A stretch of DNA of 34,130 nucleotides, taken from NCBI GenBank assembly GCA_945878515.1, contig CAMCTL010000012.1:1-34130 (forward strand). The letters run 5' to 3'. The notes beneath the pieces were generated by a model. That model was given only the letters and a program-made list of their open reading frames with translations. It had not been told where the DNA came from and ran no database searches. This document shows, piece after piece, positions 26,994 through 34,130 of this stretch. Position numbers and translations under genes: made by a program. The stretch's first letter is position 1, and each line of letters starts with the position of its first letter. The DNA comes from Flavobacterium psychrophilum. GTDB lineage: Bacteria; Bacteroidota; Bacteroidia; Flavobacteriales; Flavobacteriaceae.

Positions 26994-27944
26994 ATGAAAT
27001 ATACTTTAGCAATAATTGCGGTATGTTTAATTAGTATTTTGATTTTTTCTTGTAATTCACAAATACAAATTGCTAACCAAGATAAACTTGAAAATAAATC
27101 GACCAATAAAATCGAGCAACTTCAAAAACAATTGAGTAACTCCAATGGGTCAGATGTTTTAGTGATAGCGCACAGAGGTGATTGGCGAAATTTCCCTGAA
27201 AATTCTTTAGAAGGGTTCTCGAGTGCTATTGATATGGGTGTCGATATGATAGAAATGGATGTAGCAAAAACCAAAGACAATCAACTGGTTATTATGCACG
27301 ACCAAACCTTAGACAGAACAACAAACGGAAAAGGATTGGTCTCCGACTGGACTTTAGATGCGTTGCGAAAACTATATTTAAAAGATGGTCTAGGAATAGA
27401 AACGAAATGTAAAATTCCAACTTTGGAAGAAGCCTTGCTTATATGTAAAGACAAATCATTGGTCAATTTGGATAAATCCTACGAAATTTTTGATCAAGCT
27501 TTTGATGTTGCTAAAAAAACAGGCACAACAAAACAAATAATAGTGAAAGGGTACAATAAAACCGTTAATCAAGTAATAACCGACTTTGGAACAAAATTAG
27601 ACACCATCACATTTATGCCAATAATTAATTTGGACAATCAACCCAATGCACTACAAATAATTGATGATTATCAAACGAAGTTAAATGTAAAAGCATTTGA
27701 AATAGTATTTTCAAAAGACACTTCAAAAGTGTTGACGAGGTTTCCTCAAATAAAACGAAAAGGGAGCAGAATTTGGGTCAATTCATTATGGGCTTCACTA
27801 AATGCTGGTCATGAAGACAATGAAGCTGTTAAAAATAAAGACAGTATTTACGGTTGGTATATAGAAAATGGAGTAAACATGATTCAAACTGATAGACCTC
27901 AATTACTCATCAATTATTTGAGAAATAAAAAAAAACATAAATAG
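26994..27944 (+). CDS. Glycerophosphodiester phosphodiesterase-family lipoprotein
   Basis: I choose the ATG at 26994 (316 residues): it gives a clean lipoprotein signal with C20 (ISILIFSC) and avoids overlap with the GH2 gene, unlike a TTG at 26973. The GDPD TIM barrel follows, with H60 in IAHRGDW, FPENS, the metal-binding E87 and D89 (IEMDV), and H102 in IMHDQ, all consistent with an active enzyme. The family splits glycerophosphodiesters into glycerol 3-phosphate and an alcohol. GDPD-like proteins recur in Bacteroidota carbohydrate loci without an agreed role. Being 5 bases after GH2, it is certainly co-transcribed with the galactan enzymes. No acidic motif follows C20, suggesting a periplasmic location (inference). 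Confidence 0.88.
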   Translation: MKYTLAIIAVCLISILIFSCNSQIQIANQDKLENKSTNKIEQLQKQLSNSNGSDVLVIAHRGDWRNFPENSLEGFSSAIDMGVDMIEMDVAKTKDNQLVIMHDQTLDRTTNGKGLVSDWTLDALRKLYLKDGLGIETKCKIPTLEEALLICKDKSLVNLDKSYEIFDQAFDVAKKTGTTKQIIVKGYNKTVNQVITDFGTKLDTITFMPIINLDNQPNALQIIDDYQTKLNVKAFEIVFSKDTSKVLTRFPQIKRKGSRIWVNSLWASLNAGHEDNEAVKNKDSIYGWYIENGVNMIQTDRPQLLINYLRNKKKHK

Positions 27945-28092
27945 CATTCAATAATATTTTTAAATTTATACTGGACAAAATATTTATTAGGTTTTGGCAC
28001 TCTATTTCCGTTTGTAGTTAAAAATTCAAGAAAATTTTTAGCATTACAGAATCAACAATAAAATTTGTAAATAATTAAATCATTATATCGAT

Positions 28093-28872
28093 TTGAAACC
28101 TTTTTTGAGAATTTGCTGTGTTCTATTAATTTGTATATTTTCCAATAGTTGCAAAACAAGCGGCAATACAGCATTAGTCGCACTAAATCCTAGAGTTTAT
28201 TCGCAACAAACAGATAGCCTTCCGTTAATTCACAAACACTTTTTTGAACAAGAAAAATTGAGTACGGGATTTTGTTTGGTTCGAGGAAAAAACGGAAGTA
28301 AAGTTGTAGCCTTGACATTTGATGATGGTCCAACGAATTTATCCAACAAAATTTTAGATGTTTTAAATAAAAATAACATTAAAGCCACTTTCTTTTGGCA
28401 AGGTAAAAATCTTGCCGATAATAGAGAAATTATTAAAAAAGCGAAAAAAAACGGCCATCAAATTGCCAATCATAGTTGGGATCATACCAATGGATACAAT
28501 TTAGATGAGAATATTGTTTGGGAACAGCAAGTGTTAAGAACTATTCAAGAATTAAAAAATGTCGCTGGTGTTCAATCCAATTATTATAGACCTCCTTACG
28601 GCGGAATTACCCAAAAACAAATTGATTTTTTTGCAAGTAAAGGGATTACAACTGTGCTTTGGTCTTTGACTACAATGGATTGGGACAAAACACAAAACGA
28701 CGGAATTGATTTAGAAAATAAGTTCAAAAATCACCTCCATCCAGGCGCCATCGTTTTAATGCACGATCAAGATTTCGGAAAATCAGAACAAATGCTAGTT
28801 GCCTTGGAAAATATGATCCTTTACGGCAAAGCACAAGGTTATAAGTTTATTACAATCGAGAAGGTAAATTGA
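28093..28872 (+). CDS. Polysaccharide deacetylase (CE4/NodB) family lipoprotein
   Basis: The 259 residues begin at a TTG, the only start that yields the lipoprotein signal (MKPFLRICCVLLICIF, C20 in SNSC). The NodB motifs are all present: TFDDGP with D77/D78, NHSWDH with H127 and H131 completing the metal triad, RPPYGG, and the final LMHD. CE4 enzymes remove N- or O-acetyl groups from chitin-like, peptidoglycan or xylan substrates. Whether this one acts on acetylated galactan/pectin or on the cell wall is not shown. It lies 148 bases after the GDPD-like gene and converges with the minus-strand LuxE-like gene, so it is the last gene of the locus on this strand. Confidence 0.9.
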   Translation: MKPFLRICCVLLICIFSNSCKTSGNTALVALNPRVYSQQTDSLPLIHKHFFEQEKLSTGFCLVRGKNGSKVVALTFDDGPTNLSNKILDVLNKNNIKATFFWQGKNLADNREIIKKAKKNGHQIANHSWDHTNGYNLDENIVWEQQVLRTIQELKNVAGVQSNYYRPPYGGITQKQIDFFASKGITTVLWSLTTMDWDKTQNDGIDLENKFKNHLHPGAIVLMHDQDFGKSEQMLVALENMILYGKAQGYKFITIEKVN

Positions 28873-28924
28873 TGTGTTTGATGTCTGAAAATTATTCTTA
28901 GTGAACTTTATACCTTATTCGTGG

Positions 28925-29947
28925 TCAAATAACCATCAAATTACACCCGCGAATATCCGAATTATCAAAACGCCCCAATACCTCGAAAGCGTTTTTCGAG
29001 TTTTTTTTGCCCAAATCTTGAGTAGCAATAAACGAACAAGAATTAACATTAGCCAAATCAATCACGTTGATTCCGCCCGTTTTTCCGTCGGAAACATAAG
29101 TCAAAGCATCTTCAGTGTCGCGAAATAAGATTTGCATCCACGACGGACATTCAAAAACGCCATTTCCTAATGAATAAGCTTGCGATAATAATTCGGTCAT
29201 TCCATATTCTGAATGAATGGCTGTGACGCCAAAACCTTTACAAAGTTGTTCGTGCAATTCTTCCCGAATCATTTCTTTGCGCTTGCCTTTCATTCCGCCT
29301 GTTTCCATGATGATGGTATTTTGCAATTGAAAATTTTTGCTTTCGATTAAATCCAACAAAGCATAAGTAACACCAATTAGAATCACATTTTGTCCAGAAT
29401 CGTCTAGTCTTTTTAGTTTTTCAATGAGTTCCTCGTGGCTGTGCAAATAAAACCCACTTTCTGAATTCTTGGTCATTTGGATCAAATCTTCAACCATATA
29501 AATCAGGGACGAGCCTTCTCTTTCTAAATAGGAGGGAAGCAAGGCCAAAATCACATAATCTTCTATATTACCATAAAATTGAGAAAAACCATTTCGATAA
29601 CTTTCTTCGTATATTGAAACATCGGTAACGAAATGCTTGCTAGTTATAGGAGCTAATTTTTCATCCGATTTACCCCCTTTGGGGGCAAGGGGGCTGGTTG
29701 TTCCGCTACTTGTAAAAGTTTTCTGAATAGGATTTTCATTTGAAACAACGGCATGACTTTTAAAAAATTGAATGGGCAAAAAGGGAATTTGTTGTAATGT
29801 TTTTACTTTCTGAACATCAGTTTTCAAAAAATTGCAAAATTCTCTATAGACCAAGTTGTTTTCGTATTGGAAACGAAATACTTTTAGCGCTATTTTTTCA
29901 AATTGCTTTTGGCTTGAAATGGAGAATATGTTGTGTGTTGGAGTCAA
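28925..29947 (-). CDS. LuxE-type acyl-protein synthetase homologue
   Basis: A LuxE/acyl-protein synthetase-family protein of about 340 residues. Recognisable features are FLPIQFFKSH, the nucleotide-binding FTSSGTT, METGGMKGKRKEM, HSEYGMTELLSQAY and LGRFDNSD. The family activates fatty acids as acyl-AMP and forms an acyl-enzyme; the partner here is unknown and no luxCD-like genes are near. The frame extends to a TTG at 29962, but that codon overlaps a strong -7 element, so I prefer the in-frame TTG at 29947 (MTPTHNIFSIS...). Oddity: right after FTSSGTT, about 17 residues (SPLAPKGGKSDEKLAPI) are encoded by a GC-rich hairpin repeat. The gene is on the opposite strand to the PUL and probably unrelated to it. 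Confidence 0.88.
   Translation of the reverse strand: MTPTHNIFSISSQKQFEKIALKVFRFQYENNLVYREFCNFLKTDVQKVKTLQQIPFLPIQFFKSHAVVSNENPIQKTFTSSGTTSPLAPKGGKSDEKLAPITSKHFVTDVSIYEESYRNGFSQFYGNIEDYVILALLPSYLEREGSSLIYMVEDLIQMTKNSESGFYLHSHEELIEKLKRLDDSGQNVILIGVTYALLDLIESKNFQLQNTIIMETGGMKGKRKEMIREELHEQLCKGFGVTAIHSEYGMTELLSQAYSLGNGVFECPSWMQILFRDTEDALTYVSDGKTGGINVIDLANVNSCSFIATQDLGKKNSKNAFEVLGRFDNSDIRGCNLMVI
29673..29695. repeat. Hairpin repeat inside the LuxE-like gene
   Basis: CCCCC TTT GGGGG forms a perfect stem-loop (29673-29685), followed by CAAGGGGGCT. On the minus strand the order is CCCC, a three-base link, then the C-run/AAA/G-run hairpin and TAAA. That is the same plan as the core of the intergenic element at 21501-21601 read on the minus strand. 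It encodes SPLAPKGG in frame and the full insertion seems to be about 51 bases. Confidence 0.7.
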
Positions 29948-29959
29948 GAATTTTTTTTG

Positions 29960-29987
29960 CAAAAGTAATTAAATAAAAAAACTCCAA
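29960..29987 (-). promoter_or_regulatory. Promoter of the LuxE-like gene
   Basis: On the minus strand TTG (29987-29985) is followed by exactly 17 bases and then TACTTTTG (29967-29960), a full match to the TTG-N17..23-TAnnTTTG Bacteroidota promoter. Transcription would start near 29955, which makes the TTG codon at 29962 untenable as a start and leaves a very short leader before 29947. Confidence 0.7.
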
Positions 29988-30006
29988 CTTTACAATTGGA
30001 GTTTTT
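29976..30006 (-). terminator. Terminator of the minus-strand gene ending at 30029
   Basis: The arms ACTCCAA (29981-29987) and TTGGAGT (29996-30002) enclose an 8-base loop, with an A-run on the left and a T-run on the right. Read on the minus strand it ends in a T-run and lies 23 bases after the stop of the 30029-30811 gene. It overlaps the -33 region of the LuxE-like promoter. Confidence 0.8.
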
Positions 30007-30028
30007 AAAATATTGTATTATAATTTAA

Positions 30029-30811
30029 CTATTCAATAATTAATTTTTTAGTATCAGTTTTTCCTTCTTCCGTGATTCTAAGGATGTAAGAACCGCTTCT
30101 AAGTGCCGAAACATTTACAGCATTACTTGCAGTTTTTCCACTTAATACTTGTTTTCCTAAAATATCATAAACAGCAACAGTTTTTGATGTACTATTGTTT
30201 GAAGTGATGAATACAGTACCGTTTTTTACAGGATTTGGATAAACATTTAATCCAGATATTGAATTTTTCTGAAAACCAAGCGTAGACTGAACTACGGACA
30301 TATTATCAAAACTTACGTTCCCACTTACAGCCGAGGGTTTATATGCTCTGAAAGCCAAAACAAGTTTCGTTGCATTTGCAGGTGCAGTAACCTCAATCGT
30401 ATGTTTAGTCCATGTTAAAGATGTTGGCAAATATCCATTATTATTTCTTAGAGGATCATTTGTATTTAAAGCATCTTGATAAACTATGACATCTTTATCA
30501 TCTTTATAATTACTCCAGATTCTTGCATCGGTGTCATCACCGCTTGCTTTGTAATAAAAAGATATTACTAATTTACTTCCACCAACAACGGGAATTTCCT
30601 GAAAAAAACCAGTTGTAGCTGTAGGCACGTAATTAACAGAATTGCTTCCGTCTTGTCCATCGTTGGCAACGATAGATGGTAATGTGTAAGATGCTGTTGG
30701 ACCTGCTGTCCATCCAGTAAGTCCATTTTCAAAAGATGGATTGGTTACTAAATTTTGTCCATTTGATACGAATGCACAAGCAATAAATAAAAGAGTGTAA
30801 ATTTTTTTCAT
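30029..30811 (-). CDS. Secreted carbohydrate-binding-like protein with T9SS sorting domain
   Basis: I start at the ATG ending at 30811, giving MKKIYTLLFIACAFVSNGQ as signal peptide and 260 residues in total; the longer frame adds 17 unlikely residues. Residues about 20-175 look like a CBM4/9-type or related jelly-roll domain (NLVTNPSFENGLTGW, GFFQEIPV, LVISFYYKASG, WTKHTIEVTAP, VSFDNMSVV). The end is a type A sorting domain (VYPNPVKNGTVFI ... KKLIIE). It has no catalytic residues that I recognise. It shares the sorting-domain style (YPNPV.NG, DILGK.VL) with the small gene upstream at 30918, suggesting recent common descent of their tails. Confidence 0.85.
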   Translation of the reverse strand: MKKIYTLLFIACAFVSNGQNLVTNPSFENGLTGWTAGPTASYTLPSIVANDGQDGSNSVNYVPTATTGFFQEIPVVGGSKLVISFYYKASGDDTDARIWSNYKDDKDVIVYQDALNTNDPLRNNNGYLPTSLTWTKHTIEVTAPANATKLVLAFRAYKPSAVSGNVSFDNMSVVQSTLGFQKNSISGLNVYPNPVKNGTVFITSNNSTSKTVAVYDILGKQVLSGKTASNAVNVSALRSGSYILRITEEGKTDTKKLIIE

Positions 30812-30837
30812 AACATTTTTTTTTAGAATTAGATTTG

Positions 30838-30845
30838 CAAATGTA
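30838..30845 (-). promoter_or_regulatory. -7 element of the 30029-30811 gene
   Basis: TACATTTG on the minus strand matches TAnnTTTG exactly and lies 27 bases before the chosen start. No perfect TTG is found 17-23 bases further upstream. It supports the start at 30811, since the longer frame would begin upstream of it. Confidence 0.5.
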
Positions 30846-30917
30846 TATAGAAATCTATTCATAAAACGAAAATGAATGTAAAAAAAACATTAAATTAAGA
30901 AAAACCATGAGATTTTT

Positions 30918-31256
30918 CTATTTTATAATGAGTTTTCTAGTTGCGGTTGCTTGGTCTTCGCTTATTTTAATGATATAAACACCAGGAAAAATAGCAGAAA
31001 CATTAAGTTCTTTTGCGGTTATAGTGGTTTGAAGTACTTTTTTTCCTAAAACATCGAAAATAATGATGTTTTTATCGGAATCGTTTTTTGTAGATATATA
31101 AACTTTTCCGTTAGTAACTGGATTTGGATATAGGCTTAGACCCTCTAAAACAGAGGTTTCTTGTGGCTTAGCATTTTGTTTTCCGTCTTGTGCTGAAACA
31201 CTAGCCGAATAAAAAAATCCAAGAAACAGAATGATATTTAAGTAATTTTTAATCAT
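30918..31256 (-). CDS. Mini-protein: signal peptide plus T9SS sorting domain
   Basis: Only 112 residues: a signal peptide (about 1-22, ending SVSAQ), a 16-residue linker (DGKQNAKPQETSVLEG), and a type A T9SS sorting domain (about 39-112; LSLYPNPVTNGKVYIS ... RKLIIK). There is no cargo domain. It could be a functional small surface protein, a decoy or a remnant that lost its cargo domain. The frame is intact and the signal is good, so I keep it as a gene. TATCTTTA on the minus strand about 20 bases upstream resembles a -7 element with one mismatch. Confidence 0.8.
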   Translation of the reverse strand: MIKNYLNIILFLGFFYSASVSAQDGKQNAKPQETSVLEGLSLYPNPVTNGKVYISTKNDSDKNIIIFDVLGKKVLQTTITAKELNVSAIFPGVYIIKISEDQATATRKLIIK

Positions 31257-31594
31257 CGATTTGCCTAATATTTTGTAAAGATATAAATATATTTTTAATA
31301 ATCGTGATTTTTTTTATAAAATGCAATCAAGTTGTTTTATTTTATTGGCATTTTCTGAATGGAATGAATTTTAAATATGAATTATTTTTTCCCTCTTGTG
31401 ATCTTATATTACTAAATTGTTAAAATATTTATTTTTAAGTAATAACAGTGCGGGTTTTGTTTTATATTTACCTTTGTAAACCCGTATGCATTACTTTGCT
31501 ATTATCAAATGAGCATATTCCCGTAGTTTGTCGCAGACACCAATGATAAAATGCGAATTACAGATCACCGTTGAAAAACAATAAATATCAACTT
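31257..31594. other. Divergent intergenic region
   Basis: A 338-base gap between the minus-strand mini-protein gene and the plus-strand response regulator. It holds the TACCTTTG element at 31469-31476 facing right and a weak TATCTTTA facing left. No repeat or RNA gene is seen. Confidence 0.6.
31469..31476 (+). promoter_or_regulatory. -7 element of the response-regulator operon
   Basis: TACCTTTG is an exact TAnnTTTG. The -33 position shows GTG (31448-31450) 18 bases upstream instead of TTG. The resulting leader to the ATG at 31595 would be roughly 110 bases. Confidence 0.55.
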
Positions 31595-32278
31595 ATGAAA
31601 AAAAGAAATACCAAGATTTTACTTGTAGATGACGAACCAGATATTTTAGAAATTGTTGGATATAATCTATCTCAGGAAGGTTATCAAATTATTACTGCTT
31701 CCAATGGAAAAGAGGCAGTTGCTAAGGCTACAAAAGAAGTGCCAGACCTTATTATAATGGATGTAATGATGCCTGAAATGGACGGAATGGAAGCTTGCGA
31801 GTTGATAAGAAAAATACCAGAATTAAATAATGTAATTATTGCTTTTTTGACAGCAAGAAGTGAAGATTATTCTCAGGTTGCAGGTTTTGATGCTGGTGCA
31901 GACGATTACATAACAAAACCTATCAAACCTAAATTATTGGTTAGCAAAGTTAAGGCTTTGTTAAGAAGGCTTAAAGAACAAGAAAAAAATAGCGAAACAC
32001 TTAATGTTGGCGGAATAGAAATAAATCGTGAAGAATATCAGATTATTAAGGACGGGATTATCATTTCATTGCCCAGAAAAGAGTTTGAACTGTTTTATTT
32101 GTTAGCCGCAAAACCCGGGAAGGTTTTTAAACGCGATGAAATTTTGGACAAAGTGTGGGGTAACGAGGTTGTTGTCGGCGGAAGGACAATCGATGTACAT
32201 ATCAGAAAACTTCGAGAAAAAATAGGCGATGATTTCTTTAAAACTATAAAAGGTGTCGGATATAAATTTGAAGTTTAA
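31595..32278 (+). CDS. OmpR/PhoB-family response regulator
   Basis: I start at the ATG at 31595 (227 residues) because the receiver domain begins at once (MKKRNTKILLVDDEPD); a TTG at 31571 would add eight extra residues. The phospho-acceptor is D56 (LIIMDVMMP), with T in FLTAR and K in ITKPIKP. The C-terminal winged helix (about 130-227) has LPRKEFELFYLL, RDEILDKVWG, GRTIDVHIRKLREKIG and the final KGVGYKFEV. It is a DNA-binding regulator paired with the kinase 41 bases downstream. The target genes are not evident; PhoB-like is a similarity statement, not a claim of phosphate control. Confidence 0.95.
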   Translation: MKKRNTKILLVDDEPDILEIVGYNLSQEGYQIITASNGKEAVAKATKEVPDLIIMDVMMPEMDGMEACELIRKIPELNNVIIAFLTARSEDYSQVAGFDAGADDYITKPIKPKLLVSKVKALLRRLKEQEKNSETLNVGGIEINREEYQIIKDGIIISLPRKEFELFYLLAAKPGKVFKRDEILDKVWGNEVVVGGRTIDVHIRKLREKIGDDFFKTIKGVGYKFEV

Positions 32279-32295
32279 TTTTTGTGGTAAATTTG
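32268..32295 (+). promoter_or_regulatory. Possible internal promoter before the histidine kinase
   Basis: TTG (32268-32270), a 17-base spacer and TAAATTTG (32288-32295) match the Bacteroidota promoter pattern. It overlaps the end of the response-regulator gene and could give the kinase extra transcription. Such AT-rich matches arise by chance, so confidence is modest. Confidence 0.4.
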
Positions 32296-32319
32296 CACAA
32301 TACTTCAAATGTTTAGTAG

Positions 32320-33384
32320 ATGAAAATTAGTTTCCAAAAAACTTATAAGTTTGCCGTTATATCGGCTTTGTATATAACGCTGTTTACCACTGTTATAGTG
32401 GTTTTTTTAGTTAAAGCAATGTTTAATCCACTCCAGAATTTTTTTTATTTTGGAGTTGTTTTTTTTATATTTCTGTACGTTTTTTCTTTTATTCTTTTAC
32501 AATATCGAGTAGAAAAATTTATTTACCGTAGAGTCAAAAAAATATATGATGATATTTCTTTATTGGAGTCGAGTAATTTTATAGACCAACCCATAACAAC
32601 AGATATGGAAGCCTTAACTAGAGAGGTTAAAAAGTTTGCTACGGATAAAAAATTGGAAATAGAATTGCTAAAAGTTCGTGAAAAGTATCGAAGAGAATTT
32701 TTGGGAAATGTTTCGCATGAGTTAAAAACACCATTATTTACAGTTCAAGGGTATTTATCTACACTACTTGAAGGTGCGATGGATGATAAGAATATTAGAA
32801 AAAAATATTTAAAACGTGCCGAAAAAGGTGTTGAGCGATTGATTTATATAGTCGAAGATTTAGATATGATTACTAAACTTGAAGCAGGCGATTTAAATCT
32901 TGAATTTTCTGAATTTGATATCTTTGAATTGATTCAAAATGTTTTTGATTTATTAGAAATGAAAGCCGATAAAAAGAAAATAACTTTATCATTTGACAAT
33001 CGTCATACCCAACCTATTCTTGTAAAAGGAGACAAAGACAAATTACAACAACTAGTCGAAAATTTAGTTGTAAACTCTATAAAATATGGTAAAGAAGGTG
33101 GATTAACCGAGGTTAGCGTAATCAATTTGACTAAGAAAAAAGTATTGGTTCGAATTACAGATAATGGCGAAGGAATTGCAAGTCAAAATCTTCCAAGAAT
33201 TTTTGAACGCTTTTATCGCGTGGACAAAAGTGGCGCTCGAAGCGAAGGAGGATCAGGTTTGGGTCTAGCCATAGTGAAACATATTATTGAAGCGCATAAA
33301 GAAAAAATTTATGTAGAAAGTGAATTTAAAATTGGCTCCGAGTTTTCCTTTACTTTGACCAAAGCTAGGTGGAATAATAATTAG
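32320..33384 (+). CDS. Membrane sensor histidine kinase (PhoR-like)
   Basis: The 354 residues have two transmembrane helices (about 13-34 and 39-62) separated by only a few residues, so there is almost no periplasmic sensor domain. A HAMP-like or linker coiled region follows. HisKA has H133 (GNVSHELKTPLFTVQGYL). HATPase_c shows NLVVNSIKYG, DNGEGIA, RIFERFYRVD and GSGLGLAIVKHI. It most likely phosphorylates the OmpR/PhoB-type regulator encoded just upstream. The lack of an external domain suggests sensing within the membrane or through a partner protein (inference). Confidence 0.94.
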   Translation: MKISFQKTYKFAVISALYITLFTTVIVVFLVKAMFNPLQNFFYFGVVFFIFLYVFSFILLQYRVEKFIYRRVKKIYDDISLLESSNFIDQPITTDMEALTREVKKFATDKKLEIELLKVREKYRREFLGNVSHELKTPLFTVQGYLSTLLEGAMDDKNIRKKYLKRAEKGVERLIYIVEDLDMITKLEAGDLNLEFSEFDIFELIQNVFDLLEMKADKKKITLSFDNRHTQPILVKGDKDKLQQLVENLVVNSIKYGKEGGLTEVSVINLTKKKVLVRITDNGEGIASQNLPRIFERFYRVDKSGARSEGGSGLGLAIVKHIIEAHKEKIYVESEFKIGSEFSFTLTKARWNNN

Positions 33385-33644
33385 ATTTTTTCCAAATGAT
33401 CACAAAAAACGGAAATTTAACACCATATTTTATTTATTTTCCACAATTTTACACTCTCTATGTTAGTTGTGATTACCTATTCCTAAGTTTCTTCTTTTAA
33501 GAATTGAATTATTTCCTCTTCGGTTATGTTATCCATTATTTACATAAGTTTTAAAAGATTCCTACGGACACGAGAGCTATGCTCGAACTGGCGAAGCAAT
33601 GACAAAGTTGCTCAAACTGATCACTAAAAACTGAACACTATTTT
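33385..33644. other. Gap with a repeat-like fragment before polA
   Basis: A 260-base gap between convergent genes. At about 33559-33603 lies a relatively GC-rich segment containing CGAGAGCTATGCTCG, which can fold with CGAG/CTCG arms, and ending GCGAAGCAATGAC. It looks like a piece of a dispersed flavobacterial repeat (from memory, unverified). On the minus strand 33483-33536 encodes a 17-residue frame (MDNITEEEIIQFLKEET), too short to call a gene. No convincing terminator is seen for either neighbour. Confidence 0.5.
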
Positions 33645-34130
33645 CTAATGCGCTTCCAGCCAATTTTTTCCCATTCCAATTTCAACATCCAACGGAACAT
33701 CCATTTTAAAAGCATTTTCCATTTCGTATTTAATCATCGGTTGGATTTTCTCTAATTCGGAGTTGTGAACATCAAACACCAACTCATCGTGAACTTGCAA
33801 CAACATCTTGGATTTCCAATTTTCTGAAACTAATTTTTTATGAATATTAATCATCGCAATTTTAATAATATCGGCGGCAGAACCTTGAATTGGTGCATTT
33901 ACCGCATTTCGTTCCGCGCCACTTTTTACCATCATATTGGCAGAATTTATGTCTTTTAAATAACGTCGTCTCCCTAAAACCGTTTGAACATAACCATTTT
34001 CTCTAGCAAAATCCACTTGATTCGCCATATAGGATTTCAGTTTTGGATATGTTGCATAATAAGCATCAATCAATTCGGCAGCTTCTTTTCTTGAAAGCGA
34101 AGTTTGATTAGAAAGTCCAAAAGCCGAAAC
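33645..34130 (-). CDS. polA: DNA polymerase I, C-terminal part
   Basis: The minus-strand frame is open to the window edge, so the gene continues outside; the visible part is the last 161 residues. It contains the end of the polymerase fingers and the palm: FGLSNQTSLSR, YVQTVLGRRRYL, ERNAVNAPIQGSAADIIK, and motif C QVHDELVFD with the catalytic aspartate-glutamate pair. The C-terminus GMGKNWLEAH is the usual end of bacterial Pol I. It is a core replication and repair enzyme and marks the return to conserved chromosome on this side. Confidence 0.96.
   Translation of the reverse strand, partial: VSAFGLSNQTSLSRKEAAELIDAYYATYPKLKSYMANQVDFARENGYVQTVLGRRRYLKDINSANMMVKSGAERNAVNAPIQGSAADIIKIAMINIHKKLVSENWKSKMLLQVHDELVFDVHNSELEKIQPMIKYEMENAFKMDVPLDVEIGMGKNWLEAH

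Noticed and set aside
28901..29128. A 75-codon plus-strand frame
   Set aside because: It lies almost entirely antisense to the well-supported LuxE-like gene and has no domain, signal or promoter.

Overview
The window looks like a Flavobacterium-type member of the Bacteroidota. The DNA is AT-rich. It carries a SusC/SusD pair, a hybrid two-component system (HTCS) regulator, five proteins ending in type IX secretion (T9SS) sorting domains, and several promoters of the TTG-N17..23-TAnnTTTG type. The species cannot be fixed from the sequence alone.

Layout. (1) 1-2848: end of a PAS-containing histidine kinase, a single-domain response regulator, and a receiver-PAS-DHp protein with no kinase ATPase domain, coupled by start/stop overlaps. 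(2) 2849-3466: a 618-base gap with a strong terminator and, near its right end, a tandem repeat that I read as a regulator site. (3) 3467-28872: a polysaccharide utilization locus (PUL) for beta-1,4-galactan. It holds a 1074-aa multidomain T9SS-exported protein, a 1354-aa HTCS sensor-regulator, SusC, SusD, a SusE/F-like surface glycan-binding protein, a divergent GH53 endo-galactanase, a small T9SS-exported protein of two repeated modules, three closely related GH53 enzymes with different appendages (an SGNH esterase; a module plus T9SS tag; a bare lipoprotein), a GH2 beta-galactosidase, a glycerophosphodiester phosphodiesterase-like lipoprotein, and a CE4 deacetylase-like lipoprotein. (4) 28925-31256, minus strand: a LuxE-type acyl-protein synthetase homologue carrying an in-frame inserted repeat, a small T9SS-exported binding-domain protein, and a very small protein that is little more than a signal peptide and a sorting domain. 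(5) 31595-33384: an OmpR/PhoB-type response regulator and its membrane histidine kinase. (6) 33645-34130: the C-terminal end of DNA polymerase I, minus strand, running off the window.

How it works together (inference from family knowledge). Cell-surface and secreted GH53 enzymes cut pectic beta-1,4-galactan. SusD and SusE-like lipoproteins hold fragments and SusC imports them. Periplasmic GH53 and GH2 finish degradation to galactose. The HTCS senses an oligosaccharide in the periplasm and activates transcription. Two pairs of 22-base-spaced repeats, one before the 1074-aa gene and one before susC, are the best candidates for its binding sites.

Most notable: a roughly 115-residue module occurs six times in three neighbouring PUL proteins, a possible uncharacterised galactan-binding module. 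Also notable are a GH53-SGNH esterase fusion and two related hairpin repeat elements, one between GH53 genes and one inside a coding gene.
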